A stretch of DNA of 64,000 bases from Asaia bogorensis (GCA_945868845.1 CAMBMS010000001.1:1-64000), one strand, 5' to 3'; shown: positions 52,937 through 62,285, counted from the first letter of the stretch. Notes: generated from the letters alone by a model not told the origin. Translations and numbers: made by a program.

Positions 52937-53824
52937 ATGAACGCACAGGTTGAACCCATCATCGGCATCATCGGCGGTTCCGGCCTCTATGATATCGAGG
53001 GGCTGGAGGAGAAACAATGGCGGCAGGTCCCCACGCCCTGGGGCCTGCCATCCGACGCATTGTTGTTCGGCCGTCTGGCCGGTGTGCGTTGCGTGTTCCT
53101 TCCGCGCCACGGGCGGGGACACCCCAAATCCCCGACACATGTGAACTATCGCGCCAATATCGACGCGCTGAAGCGATCCGGCGTCACCGATATTCTTTCC
53201 CTCTCCGCCGTGGGGTCGCTGCGGGAGGATTTTCTTCCGGGGCATTTTGTCATTATCGATCAGTTCATCGACCGCAGCTTTGCCCGAGAGAAAAGCTTTT
53301 TCGGAGATGGCATCGTCGCGCATGTCTCCATGGCGCATCCGGTCTGCCCGCGGCTGGGCGACGCGCTAGAAGACGCGGCGCGGACCTTGGGTTTGCCGGT
53401 TTCGCGCGGTGGCACTTATCTGGTGATGGAAGGGCCGCAATTCTCCACCAAGGCGGAGAGCGAGCTGTATCGCGCCTGGGGGTGCAGCGTGATCGGCATG
53501 ACCAACATGCCGGAAGCGAAGCTCGCGCGGGAGGCGGAGATCGATTACGCTACCGTCGCCATGGTGACGGATTTCGATTGCTGGCATCCAGACCACGACC
53601 ATGTGACGGTGGAGGCCGTGGTGAAGGTGCTGCTAAGGAACGCGGACAAGGCGCGCGCCCTCGTGCGGGCGGTGGTGCCAGCGATCGGCGCGCCGCGCGG
53701 CCTATGCCCGGCTGGCTGCGACCGCGCGCTGGACAATGCCATCATCACCGCGCCGGCAATGCGCGATCCGCTGCTGGCCATGAAGCTCGACGCGGTGGCT
53801 GGGCGCGCAATACGACCCGCATGA
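52937..53824 (+). CDS. mtnP: S-methyl-5'-thioadenosine phosphorylase
   Basis: 295 residues, nucleoside phosphorylase fold type I. GIIGGSGLYDIEGLE is the phosphate-binding start, LPRHGRGHPKSPTHVNYRANI the ribose/phosphate loop (read in pieces), YLVMEGPQFSTKAESELYR and MTNMPEAKLAREAEIDYATV (read in pieces) the base-binding parts, and TDFDCW with the catalytic Asp region. It splits methylthioadenosine from polyamine synthesis. The stop overlaps birA by 4 nt (ATGA). Confidence 0.94.
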   Translation: MNAQVEPIIGIIGGSGLYDIEGLEEKQWRQVPTPWGLPSDALLFGRLAGVRCVFLPRHGRGHPKSPTHVNYRANIDALKRSGVTDILSLSAVGSLREDFLPGHFVIIDQFIDRSFAREKSFFGDGIVAHVSMAHPVCPRLGDALEDAARTLGLPVSRGGTYLVMEGPQFSTKAESELYRAWGCSVIGMTNMPEAKLAREAEIDYATVAMVTDFDCWHPDHDHVTVEAVVKVLLRNADKARALVRAVVPAIGAPRGLCPAGCDRALDNAIITAPAMRDPLLAMKLDAVAGRAIRPA

Positions 53825-54573
53825 TCGCCCAGGGCGGTGTGGCATGGCGGATAGAGGTGCATGCGACGCTGCCCTCCACCTCCGATATCGTCATGGGCGC
53901 CGCCGAGGCGGGCGCCGAGGAGGGCCTCGCGGTGCTGGCATATGTGCAGACGAAGGGGCGTGGTAGCCGGGGGCGAAACTGGGACTCGCCCAGCGGAAAT
54001 TGTTTCGTCTCCGTCCTGCTACGCCCTGGCGGCCAGATCACCGCGGCAGGCGCCTGGCCGCTGATCGCCGCCCTGGCAGTGGCGGACGCGGTGTTGCCAC
54101 TGCTGCCCGATCCGGCGCGACTGAGCCTGAAATGGCCCAACGACGTGCTGCTGGGTGACAAAAAGCTGGGTGGCATCCTGATCGATCTGGCGGCGGACTC
54201 GGCGGGGCGGTTGCGTTGGCTGGTGATCGGCTGCGGCGTCAACCTGGCGATCGCCCCGACCCTACCGGACCGCATGGCGGCGTGCCTGCGCGATGAGGGG
54301 GTCGATTCACCGCCGCCACAACTGTTCGCCCGGTCCCTGCTCGCCTCCTTGGGCAAGTGGTACATGAAATGGCAGGAAGGTGAACTGGCGTGGATCCATG
54401 CCAGCTGGCTGGCACGGGCCCATCCGATCGGCACGCGGTTGCATGTGCGCTACGCGGGCCACGATCTGCATGGCCACTTTGCCGGCCTCTCGCCCGATGG
54501 CCATCTGCTGCTGCGCATAACGGATGGCATACAGACCATCTCCTCCGGCGAGGTAATGTTGGCAGTGAGCTAG
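53821..54573 (+). CDS. birA: biotin--[acetyl-CoA carboxylase] ligase
   Basis: 250 residues, group I BirA with no N-terminal DNA-binding domain. HATLPSTSDIVMGAAEAGAE opens the catalytic domain; the biotinyl-AMP loop is TKGRGSRGRNWDSPSGN; LKWPNDVLLGDKKLGGILID binds biotin (Lys of KLGG). It biotinylates carrier proteins. The ATG at 53821 overlaps mtnP. It converges on the biotin carboxylase gene 60 nt away. Confidence 0.94.
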   Translation: MIAQGGVAWRIEVHATLPSTSDIVMGAAEAGAEEGLAVLAYVQTKGRGSRGRNWDSPSGNCFVSVLLRPGGQITAAGAWPLIAALAVADAVLPLLPDPARLSLKWPNDVLLGDKKLGGILIDLAADSAGRLRWLVIGCGVNLAIAPTLPDRMAACLRDEGVDSPPPQLFARSLLASLGKWYMKWQEGELAWIHASWLARAHPIGTRLHVRYAGHDLHGHFAGLSPDGHLLLRITDGIQTISSGEVMLAVS

Positions 54574-54633
54574 AGCATTCGACGCTGACGCTCCGTCGGG
54601 AGCGGGCCGGTACCAATTTGGATCACGAACGCA

Positions 54634-56001
54634 CTAACCCCCTTTGGCGATAAGCGGCGCGAGGCCGGTATGCACATGACCGGCGCGAAATCGGTCATCG
54701 GCCAGCGCGCGTAGGACAAAGGGAATATTTGTCTTAATTCCCGCCACCTCGAACGCGCCGAGGCCATCGGCGAGGCGGTCCATCGCCGCGGCGCGGGTTG
54801 GACCATGCGCAATCACCTTGGCGATCATCGGGTCGTAGAATGGAGTGACCATCACGCCTTCCGCATAGCCGGTTTCCACGCGCAAACCGGCCGTGGTGGC
54901 AGGTGGTCGAAAATGCGTGAGCAGGCCGGGCGACGGCAAGAAATTCTTCGGATCTTCCGCATAGACACGGGCCTCAACGGCATGGCCCTGCGGGAAAATG
55001 CTGGCGGACAGAACATCACGCAGATGCGCGCCGCCGGCGGTTAGTATCTGCGCGGCGACGAGGTCGATGCCGGTGATCATTTCCGTTACCGCGTGTTCCA
55101 CTTGCAGACGCGTGTTCATTTCCAAAAAACTAAATACGCCATCGGCACCGCGCAGCATCTCCACCGTACCGACGGTGTGATAGCCGATATCGCGCACTGC
55201 ACGCACGGCAACCTCCGCCATCGCATCCAGCTCGGAGATTGGGATATTGGGGGCGCGCGATTCTTCTATAACTTTCTGATGCCGCCGTTGCAGGGAACAA
55301 TCACGTTCGAACAGATGGCGCACCTGCCCGTACTGGTCGCCGATCAGTTGAAACTCAATATGGCGCGGCATTTCAATCAGTTTTTCCAAATAAACATCGG
55401 GATTTGCGAAACTGCGTCCGGCTAGGCCGCGCGCGCGCTCGACGGCGGCCAGAAGGCCGGCCTCGTCCTTCACCGCCAGCATGCCGATGCCGCCACCGCC
55501 ACCCGCCGGTTTAACCAGCACTGGAAAGCCGATATCGCGCGCCGCCGCCAGCACCGCGTCATTATCGGCCGGCAGGATGGCGGAGCCGCGCGCCAACGGA
55601 AGGCCCTTCTGGCCCATCAAGGCGCGGGCGGCGGTCTTTTCGCCCATCGCATCGATGACATCAGGCGCGGGGCCGATGAAGACGATGCCGGCGGCCGCGG
55701 CGGCACGCGCGAAGCTGGCGTTTTCCGAAAGGAACCCATAGCCGGGATGCACCGCCTCCGCGCGCCGTTCGCACGCGAGTTCTAGAATGCGATCCGCGAC
55801 GAGATAGCTTTCCCGTGCCGGGCCCGGACCGATGCAATGCGCTTCGTCGGCGTCGCGCAGATAGGGCAGATCGGCATCGGCCTCGGAATAGACGGCGATG
55901 GCGCGCACATGATGTTCGCGTAGGCAGCGGATGATACGTGCAGCGATGGCACCGCGATTGGCGACGAGGACGCTGCGAAACGGCAAGGATGGCATGCTCA
56001 A
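54634..56001 (-). CDS. biotin carboxylase subunit of an acyl-CoA carboxylase
   Basis: 455 residues, ATP-grasp. SVLVANRGAIAARIIRCLRE, AVHPGYGFLSENASFA, VLVKPAGGGGGIGMLAV (ATP loop), EKLIEMPRHIEFQLIGD and EMNTRLQVEHAVTEMITG (bicarbonate and biotin site) are all present. The protein ends right after the carboxylase C-terminal domain: there is no BT domain and no biotin-accepting MKM segment, unlike the ~650-670-residue alpha subunits of propionyl- and methylcrotonyl-CoA carboxylases. It diverges from a carboxyltransferase gene with 82 nt between. ATG at 56001 or 55995 are both possible. Confidence 0.9.
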   Translation of the reverse strand: MSMPSLPFRSVLVANRGAIAARIIRCLREHHVRAIAVYSEADADLPYLRDADEAHCIGPGPARESYLVADRILELACERRAEAVHPGYGFLSENASFARAAAAAGIVFIGPAPDVIDAMGEKTAARALMGQKGLPLARGSAILPADNDAVLAAARDIGFPVLVKPAGGGGGIGMLAVKDEAGLLAAVERARGLAGRSFANPDVYLEKLIEMPRHIEFQLIGDQYGQVRHLFERDCSLQRRHQKVIEESRAPNIPISELDAMAEVAVRAVRDIGYHTVGTVEMLRGADGVFSFLEMNTRLQVEHAVTEMITGIDLVAAQILTAGGAHLRDVLSASIFPQGHAVEARVYAEDPKNFLPSPGLLTHFRPPATTAGLRVETGYAEGVMVTPFYDPMIAKVIAHGPTRAAAMDRLADGLGAFEVAGIKTNIPFVLRALADDRFRAGHVHTGLAPLIAKGG

Positions 56002-56083
56002 CCCAGGGCTATTGTCGCTGCACGATGGCCGGAGCTAGGGTCACGGGCAAGAGCCATCACACGTCCATAACCGAGGATCCGAC

Positions 56084-57646
56084 ATGACCTGGCAACCTGA
56101 ACTGGACGAACTGCGCGCACGCGAAAAAATGGCGCAGGAAATGGGCGGCGCCGACAAGGTGAAGCGCCAGCGCGATGGCGGGCGGCTGACTATCCGTGAG
56201 CGCATCGACGGGCTGGTGGATACCGGAAGTTTCCACGAACTGGGCGCCATCGCAGGAAAAGCGGAATACAACCTGGATGGATCATTGCGCGAATTGATCG
56301 CCTCGAATTGCGTCATGGGCCGCGCGGACATTGACGGCCGCCCCGTGGTGGTGGTGGGCGACGATTTTACCGTGCGCGGCGGATCGGCGGATGCGACGAT
56401 CAAGATGAAACCGTTGCTCGCCGAGAAAATGGCCCAGGAATTGAGGTTGCCGATCGTGCGGATCATCGAGGGTTCCGGCGGCGGCGGATCGGTGAAAACC
56501 ATCGAGACCACGGGACGGGCGAATTTACCGGGCGGGCTGACGACTTCGACGTCACATTTTCAGTTGACCACTGAAAATATGGGCATTGTACCGATTGTCG
56601 GGCTGGGGCTTGGTTCGGTGGCCGGGCTCGGCTCAGCGCGGTTAGTGGCGAGCCATTACTGCCTGATGACGAAGGAAAGCTCGGCGATGTTCGTAGCTGG
56701 GCCGCCAGTCGTGGCGCGGACAGGGCAGAATCTTTCTAAGCAGGAACTGGGTGGATGGGAAATCCAGACGCGCTGCGGCGCGGTGGATGACGCGGTAGAC
56801 ACCGAAGAGGAGGCGTTTGCGCGGACACGACGGTTTCTCTCTTACCTGCCGTCCAACGTATACGAAATCGCCCCGCGCGGCCCGCGCACGGACGATCCGA
56901 ACCGGCGGGAAGAGTCTCTGTTCAACGCCATCCCGCGCGAAACCCGAAAAGTCTATCGCATGCGCCCGATTGTGGAAGCCGTCGTGGATAAGGGTTCGTT
57001 CTTCGAGATGGGTCGCAATTTCGGCCGCTCCATCATCACCGGGATGGCACGCATCGACGGCCTGCCGGTGGCGGTGATGGCAAGCGATCCTTATTTTTAT
57101 GCCGGCGCCTGGACGGCCGATGCCTGCATGAAGGTCATTCGGTTTATCGACCTGGCGGAGACGTTCCATATCCCGGTTGTTTACCTGGTGGATTGTCCAG
57201 GATTTTTGATTGGGCTGGAAGCAGAGAGGAGCGCCGTGATCCGCCATGGCACACGCGCGATGGCGGCGATGAACCAGGCCACCGTGCCCTGGTGCACCAT
57301 GATCATCCGTAACGTATTCGGCGTGGCTGGGGCGGTGCATCAGCCGGCGGGCCGATTCGCACAGCGTTACGCATGGCTGTCCGCGCGCTGGGGCTCCCTT
57401 CCGCTGGAGGGCGGCATCGAGGCGGCTTACCGGGCGGAGATTGCCGAGGCCGACGATCCGAAGGCGAAACTGGCGGAAATCGAACATCGATTGAATTTGT
57501 TGCGATCACCGTTCCGCACAGCGGAAACATTCTGGATCGAAGAGATCATCGATCCGCGCGATACGCGCAAAAATCTGGTTGAGTTCGCGCGTCTGGCGGA
57601 GCCGCTACGCACGCCGGGGCCACGTGCTTTCGCCCTCCGCCCGTAA
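56084..57646 (+). CDS. carboxyltransferase subunit of an acyl-CoA carboxylase (PccB/MccB-like)
   Basis: 520 residues with both crotonase-like halves. RLTIRERIDGLVDTGSFHEL and VVGDDFTVRGGSADATIKMK are in the N-half, and RIIEGSGGGGSVKTIE forms an oxyanion site. The C-half has FVAGPPVVARTG, YLPSNVYEIAPR, GRSIITGMARIDGLPVAVMA and VVYLVDCPGFLIGLEAE. It moves the carboxyl group from carboxybiotin to an acyl-CoA; the acceptor is not predictable. It starts a run of three same-direction genes spaced by 11 and 10 nt. Confidence 0.88.
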   Translation: MTWQPELDELRAREKMAQEMGGADKVKRQRDGGRLTIRERIDGLVDTGSFHELGAIAGKAEYNLDGSLRELIASNCVMGRADIDGRPVVVVGDDFTVRGGSADATIKMKPLLAEKMAQELRLPIVRIIEGSGGGGSVKTIETTGRANLPGGLTTSTSHFQLTTENMGIVPIVGLGLGSVAGLGSARLVASHYCLMTKESSAMFVAGPPVVARTGQNLSKQELGGWEIQTRCGAVDDAVDTEEEAFARTRRFLSYLPSNVYEIAPRGPRTDDPNRREESLFNAIPRETRKVYRMRPIVEAVVDKGSFFEMGRNFGRSIITGMARIDGLPVAVMASDPYFYAGAWTADACMKVIRFIDLAETFHIPVVYLVDCPGFLIGLEAERSAVIRHGTRAMAAMNQATVPWCTMIIRNVFGVAGAVHQPAGRFAQRYAWLSARWGSLPLEGGIEAAYRAEIAEADDPKAKLAEIEHRLNLLRSPFRTAETFWIEEIIDPRDTRKNLVEFARLAEPLRTPGPRAFALRP

Positions 57647-57657
57647 GGAGAAAAAAC

Positions 57658-58512
57658 ATGACCGAGCTGTTTGTCTGTCTGACATTCGATCACGACAATG
57701 TCTCGTCGTTTATTTCGCGTGACCTGACGACGCCAACGATGCTCTCGCGCGGCGATTTCGGTATTGTCGCCACGCAGAGAATATTAAAATTGATGGCGGA
57801 TGAGAAAATCCCCACCACCTGGTTCATCCCTGGTCATACGATCGAGAGTTATCCTTCCTGCGTGCGGGCGGTACATGAAGCGGGACATGAGATCGGCAAT
57901 CATGGCTGGACGCATCGTATTCCTTCCACCCTGGGACGGGAGGGGGAAGAGGAGGAGCTGGTGCGAGGCAATGATGCGATCCGTAAGTTAACGGGGAAGA
58001 ATCCGGTGGGATATCGTTCTCCGGCCTGGGATTTGTCGCTGTATTCGGTGGAACTGTTGCTGAAGCATGGGTTTGTCTATGACAGTTCCATGATGGGGCA
58101 CGACTACATTCCCTATCAGGCACGCGACAAGGACGCGGTGACATTGCTGGAACCGATGAAATTCGGCCGGGATACGTCTCTAGTGGAAATGCCGATTTCC
58201 TGGTCTCTGGACGATCACCCGCATTTTGAGTTCATGCGCATGCCGACCAGTATTATGCAGGGACTGCAGAACGCGGAGAATGTGTTCAATAACTTCATTA
58301 ACGAATTTCTCTACATGAAGCGGCATTATGACTGGGGAATTCTGACCTATACGTTCCATCCGCATGTGGTAGGACGCGGCCAGCGCATGTGGGAATTAGA
58401 GCGGTTGATCCGCACCTTGCGCGGCGAGGGCGCGACATTCATTACCATGAAAGATGGAGTAGCAAAGTACCAGGAGAAATTTTCGACGGGCGTGACATTG
58501 CGCGGACAGTAG
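57658..58512 (+). CDS. polysaccharide-deacetylase-family hydrolase (PuuE-like)
   Basis: 284 residues with the NodB fold: FVCLTFDHDNVS (metal and catalytic Asp), HEIGNHGWTHRIPS (the HxxxH metal site), VGYRSPAWDLS (the R-x-P motif). MKFGRDTSLVEMPISWSLDD and LTYTFHPHVVGRGQRM (His near the C-terminus) match the group of cytosolic deacylases such as PuuE allantoinase and peptidoglycan or chitooligosaccharide deacetylases. There is no signal peptide, so a cytosolic amide or small molecule is the likely substrate. Located between a carboxyltransferase and an SDR gene. Confidence 0.85.
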   Translation: MTELFVCLTFDHDNVSSFISRDLTTPTMLSRGDFGIVATQRILKLMADEKIPTTWFIPGHTIESYPSCVRAVHEAGHEIGNHGWTHRIPSTLGREGEEEELVRGNDAIRKLTGKNPVGYRSPAWDLSLYSVELLLKHGFVYDSSMMGHDYIPYQARDKDAVTLLEPMKFGRDTSLVEMPISWSLDDHPHFEFMRMPTSIMQGLQNAENVFNNFINEFLYMKRHYDWGILTYTFHPHVVGRGQRMWELERLIRTLRGEGATFITMKDGVAKYQEKFSTGVTLRGQ

Positions 58513-58522
58513 GACGATTGGG

Positions 58523-59284
58523 ATGCAAATAGCGGGGCATGCCGCCTTCGTCACCGGCGGTGGATCGGGGCTGGGTGCCGCGACGGCGGAGGCGCTGGTG
58601 AAGGCGGGCGCCAGGGTGGCACTGCTGGATATCGATATTTCCCGTGCCGAGGTAACCGCCGCGCGGATTGGCGCGTCTGCACATCACTGCGATGTCGCTG
58701 ATGCAGCTTTGGCTGAGGCTGCATTCGCACAGGCGATAGCCATGCTGGGCACGCCGCGCCTACTGGTGAATTGCGCGGGTATAGGCCCTGCGGCACGCAT
58801 TGTTGGGCGCGAGGGGCCGATGCCACTGGTATCCTTTGCCCGCGTCATCAATATCAACCTGATCGGTACGTTTAACCTGCTGCGGCTTGCCGCCGATACG
58901 ATGAGCAAGGTCGATGCCCTGGAAGAGGGTGAGCGCGGCGTGATCGTCAACACGGCCTCCATCGCCGCCTTTGAGGGCCAGATCGGGCAGGTGGCCTATG
59001 CGGCTTCCAAGGGTGGCGTGGCCAGCCTGACCTTGCCGGCGGCGCGGGAACTGGCGCGGTATGGCATTCGCGTGGTGACGATCGCGCCTGGGATTTTCCG
59101 CACGCCGATGCTGGAAGCATTGCCGGAGAATGTGAAGGCGAGCCTTGGTGCCTCCGTGCCTTTTCCGCAGCGCCTGGGAGAGCCGGGTGAATATGCGGCT
59201 TTGGTCCTGCATATCCTCGCCAATCGCATGCTGAATGGCGAGACCATCCGGCTGGACGGGGCGCTGCGGATGGCGCCGCGTTAA
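58523..59284 (+). CDS. SDR-family dehydrogenase, 3-hydroxyacyl-CoA dehydrogenase type 2-like
   Basis: 253 residues. FVTGGGSGLGAATAEALVKAG is the NAD-binding TGxxxGxG motif, LVNCAGIGPAARI the NAG motif, and NTASIAAFEGQIGQ with VAYAASKGG the Ser-Tyr-Lys catalytic set. APGIFRTPMLEALPE and an acidic residue at the end of strand 2 (LLDIDISR) indicate NAD rather than NADP. The pattern matches the HSD17B10-type 3-hydroxyacyl-CoA dehydrogenases. The C-terminus overlaps the convergent methyltransferase gene by 4 nt. Confidence 0.87.
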   Translation: MQIAGHAAFVTGGGSGLGAATAEALVKAGARVALLDIDISRAEVTAARIGASAHHCDVADAALAEAAFAQAIAMLGTPRLLVNCAGIGPAARIVGREGPMPLVSFARVININLIGTFNLLRLAADTMSKVDALEEGERGVIVNTASIAAFEGQIGQVAYAASKGGVASLTLPAARELARYGIRVVTIAPGIFRTPMLEALPENVKASLGASVPFPQRLGEPGEYAALVLHILANRMLNGETIRLDGALRMAPR

Positions 59285-60582
59285 GTTTTACGACCGACCA
59301 CGCAGTGCATAGCATGGGCCTGGAAGAGCATGCCTTTCGCGCGCGCCTGGCCGGTGGTGGCGCGCCACGTCACGATTTCCTCTTCGGTTAGCAAGGATAC
59401 CGCGTGGTCTTCCCGGTAGCGCCAGATCGGGCCATCGGGATTGTCCAAGGTGACCAGGGAGGGAAAGCTGATCAGACCGCGGAAACCGACTGCCGCCATC
59501 CGTCGGTAAAGGCTGGCATCCGCTACGCCACGCGCGCCGACGGATTGCGGTGGCACGGTGACCTTGCGCTGGATCGCCTCGGGTAAATCTAGATGCCACC
59601 ATTGCGGTATGTCGGTGGCACGCACGATGATGCCGGCGCGGCCACCAGGGCCGAGGACGCGGAAGATTTCCGCCAAAGCCTTATCCGCGTCGCACTCCTC
59701 CAGCACGGTCACGGAATAGGCACAGTCGAAGCTGGCATCGGAGAACGGCAAGGTTTCGGCATTAGCTTCGCGGAAGGTGACCCGTTCGGCCAGGCCATCG
59801 GCCTCCGCCAGCGCTGTTGCCTCGCGTAGCAGGAAGGGGTTGACGTCGGTGGCGGTGATCGGGTTGGCCGCATAACGCCGCGCCAGCAGACGGTCTAGCG
59901 CGCCGGAACCGCAGCCGATATCGAGGATGGCCTCGCCGGGCGTCGGGGCGATGAGGTCGAACAGACTGCGCAGCATGCCCCGATAACTGGGTGCCTGCGC
60001 GCGATCCTCCAGCGCGGCGACGCCGCCGATATGCGGGCCGCCGAGGACGATGGTGGTAAAGTTGCGCGCGAGTTCCTCCAGCGCCGGATCCCATTGCGAG
60101 GGGGCGAGGAAGAAGGGCAGCAGCACAAGTGCTGGACCGTTTCCCTGTATGCGATAGGTAATGCCTGCATGGTTGCCGGTGACGTGATGGATGCGGGGCG
60201 CATCCGCCGCGCGGGGCAGGCCGGCTAGAAATGCGTGCAGGCGGGGTAGGATTTCTGCCCCGCGTTCGGCCATCACGTCGGCCCAGCCGGAGGCGTTGTA
60301 TTCTGCCAGTACAAGCCGTTGGGAGCCGGGCAGGCGGGCGGCGGCGCGGGCTGTGACTTCCTCTGTCAGGCCCTGGTCACCGCTGATTAGCAGAGTGCGG
60401 GGCGCGAGCGTTGTGAAGGCATCGGGGTCCAGCCGTGTCGGCACGCAGAAGGTAGCACTGGCGATTCGGTGCGAATGGGTGGTGGCGAACTCCGCCACGT
60501 CCCCTGGCATCTGCGTCGCCACATGCCCCGCGCCGAGGCAGAGATGGTCCCACAGCAGGGCTAGCCGTTCGGCAAGCCTCAT
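59281..60582 (-). CDS. fusion of alpha/beta-hydrolase-like parts with a SAM methyltransferase
   Basis: 433 residues in two modules. Residues ~1-122 look like the second half of an alpha/beta hydrolase (LLWDHLCLGAGHVATQMPGD, TLLISGDQGLTEEV, GWADVMAERGAEIL), but with no Ser at the elbow. Residues ~133-195 look like the first half of another hydrolase (ITYRIQGNGPALVLLPFFLA, PSQWDPALEELARNFTTIV). Residues ~200-433 are a class I methyltransferase with LDIGCGSGALDRLL (motif I, 220-), ANAETLPFSDASFDCAYS and EIFRVLGPGGRAGI. The ATG overlaps the amidohydrolase stop (ATGA). The substrate is unknown; neither hydrolase part appears catalytic. Confidence 0.75.
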   Translation of the reverse strand: MRLAERLALLWDHLCLGAGHVATQMPGDVAEFATTHSHRIASATFCVPTRLDPDAFTTLAPRTLLISGDQGLTEEVTARAAARLPGSQRLVLAEYNASGWADVMAERGAEILPRLHAFLAGLPRAADAPRIHHVTGNHAGITYRIQGNGPALVLLPFFLAPSQWDPALEELARNFTTIVLGGPHIGGVAALEDRAQAPSYRGMLRSLFDLIAPTPGEAILDIGCGSGALDRLLARRYAANPITATDVNPFLLREATALAEADGLAERVTFREANAETLPFSDASFDCAYSVTVLEECDADKALAEIFRVLGPGGRAGIIVRATDIPQWWHLDLPEAIQRKVTVPPQSVGARGVADASLYRRMAAVGFRGLISFPSLVTLDNPDGPIWRYREDHAVSLLTEEEIVTWRATTGQARAKGMLFQAHAMHCVVGRKT

Positions 60583-62285
60583 GCAGCAGGCGCGGCGCCG
60601 CGCACCAGCCGGCCAGGCAGGGCGCCGGTCGCCTCGCCTTCGCGGTAAACGGGCACGCCGGCCACCAGGGTGGCGGTGTAGCCATCGGTGCGCTGCACCA
60701 GACGCCGTCCGCCCGCGGGCAGGTCGTAGCGCACTTCTGGCGCGTGCAGTTGTAGGCGGTCGTAGTCAATGACGTTGATATCCGCCTTGCGGCCGGCGGC
60801 GAGCAGGCCGCGATCGGTTAAGCCGATGGCGGCGGCGTTGTCCTGCGATAGACGCTTGATCACCCATTCCAGCGGCAGTTTAGGCCCTCGCGTGCGGTCC
60901 CGCGCCCAGTGGGTGAGCAGGTAGGTAATAGAGCTGGCGTCGGACAGGATGCCGACGTGTGCGCCGCCATCGCCCAGGCCGATCAGGGTGTTAGGATGGG
61001 TGATCATCTCCCGCACGCTTTCCAGATCGCCATAGGCGTAGTTGGAGAGCGGGCGATACAGCATCGCCTTGCCCTCCTTTTCCAGCAGCATGTCGTAGGC
61101 GACATCCTCCGGCCTGCGACCCGTGCGCGCGGCGATGGCGGCAACGCTTTGGTCGGGCGCGGGTTCGTAGTCGGGCTTCTCGCCGAGGGCGAAAATACGT
61201 TCCCAAGTGGCGCAGCGTTTTTGTAGGCCGGGATTAGTATTCGACTCCGCGATGAGTTTGGCACGGAAATCCGGCTGGCGCAGGATTTTAAGTTTCTCCG
61301 CGAATGGCAAATGATTGATCGCGTCGAAGCTGGGTCGGCCCAGGAACGGGTTCTGCGAAATCTCAAACCCCAGCATGATGCCGGTAGGCCGGCCGATCAC
61401 CTGGCCGGTAATGCGCAACCCATCCGCGTTAGCACGAGCGATATGGTCGAGGATGCGGCGCCATTCGTCGGGCTTGGCGTCGCGTTGCAGTATAGTCAGC
61501 GTCATCGGCCGGCCAGCGCGCTGCACTAGGCGGCGCAACATGGCAAATTCGGCGTCGGGGTCGTCGAAATCGGAAATCACCTGCAACCAGCCGCTATTGG
61601 TCGCGCCGACGGCGGTGACGATTTCCGCCAGCTCATCCTCCGGCGCACCGAGGGTGGGGATGGGCTCTCCTGCTTTTGTCTTGTGGTTAATGGTGCGCGA
61701 AGTGGAGAAGCCGAGCGCGCCGGCGCGAATGCCTTCGGCGGCCAGCGCGGCCATGCGGGCGCGGTCCTCGGCCGTGGCGGGTTCCCGTGCGGCGCCGCGG
61801 CTTCCCATGACGAAAACGCGCAGCGCGGCATGCGGCACCTGCGTGACCACGTCCAGATCATAGGGGCGGGCGGCGAGCGTATTCAGGTATTCGGAAAAAC
61901 TCTGCCAGCTCCAAGGGAGACCGGCGGTCAGCACCACTTCAGGGATGTCTTCCACCCCTTCCATCAGCTTCACCAGCATGTCGCGCTGGTGCGGCAGGCA
62001 GGGGGCGAAGCCGACGCCGCAATTGCCGATCATCGCCGTGGTGACGCCGTTCCACGATGACGGCGTGATATTGGACGACCAGGTGACCTGGGCGTCGTAA
62101 TGCGTGTGCACATCAATGAAGCCGGGGGTAACGATTTTACCCTTGGCGTCGATTTCCTCTACCCCACGCGGCAGTTGCTTGCCGATGGCGGTGATTTTGC
62201 CGTCTGCGACGGCAACATCGGCCTCATAGGGGGCGCCACCGCTGCCATCGACGATGGTGCCGCCACGGATCACGAGCGCGCTCAT
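60579..62285 (-). CDS. amidohydrolase, N-acyl-D-amino-acid deacylase family
   Basis: 568 residues from MSALVIRGGT (ATG at 62285). KIVTPGFIDVHTHYDAQVTW gives the metal-binding HxH, TAMIGNCGVGFAPCLP the second family motif, and LIGLGDGGAHVGILSDAS a C-terminal motif with the catalytic Asp. The overall pattern is that of D-aminoacylases and related imidase/deacylase enzymes. It diverges from a luciferase-like oxidoreductase and is the first gene of a two-gene unit with the fusion protein. Confidence 0.87.
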   Translation of the reverse strand: MSALVIRGGTIVDGSGGAPYEADVAVADGKITAIGKQLPRGVEEIDAKGKIVTPGFIDVHTHYDAQVTWSSNITPSSWNGVTTAMIGNCGVGFAPCLPHQRDMLVKLMEGVEDIPEVVLTAGLPWSWQSFSEYLNTLAARPYDLDVVTQVPHAALRVFVMGSRGAAREPATAEDRARMAALAAEGIRAGALGFSTSRTINHKTKAGEPIPTLGAPEDELAEIVTAVGATNSGWLQVISDFDDPDAEFAMLRRLVQRAGRPMTLTILQRDAKPDEWRRILDHIARANADGLRITGQVIGRPTGIMLGFEISQNPFLGRPSFDAINHLPFAEKLKILRQPDFRAKLIAESNTNPGLQKRCATWERIFALGEKPDYEPAPDQSVAAIAARTGRRPEDVAYDMLLEKEGKAMLYRPLSNYAYGDLESVREMITHPNTLIGLGDGGAHVGILSDASSITYLLTHWARDRTRGPKLPLEWVIKRLSQDNAAAIGLTDRGLLAAGRKADINVIDYDRLQLHAPEVRYDLPAGGRRLVQRTDGYTATLVAGVPVYREGEATGALPGRLVRGAAPAA

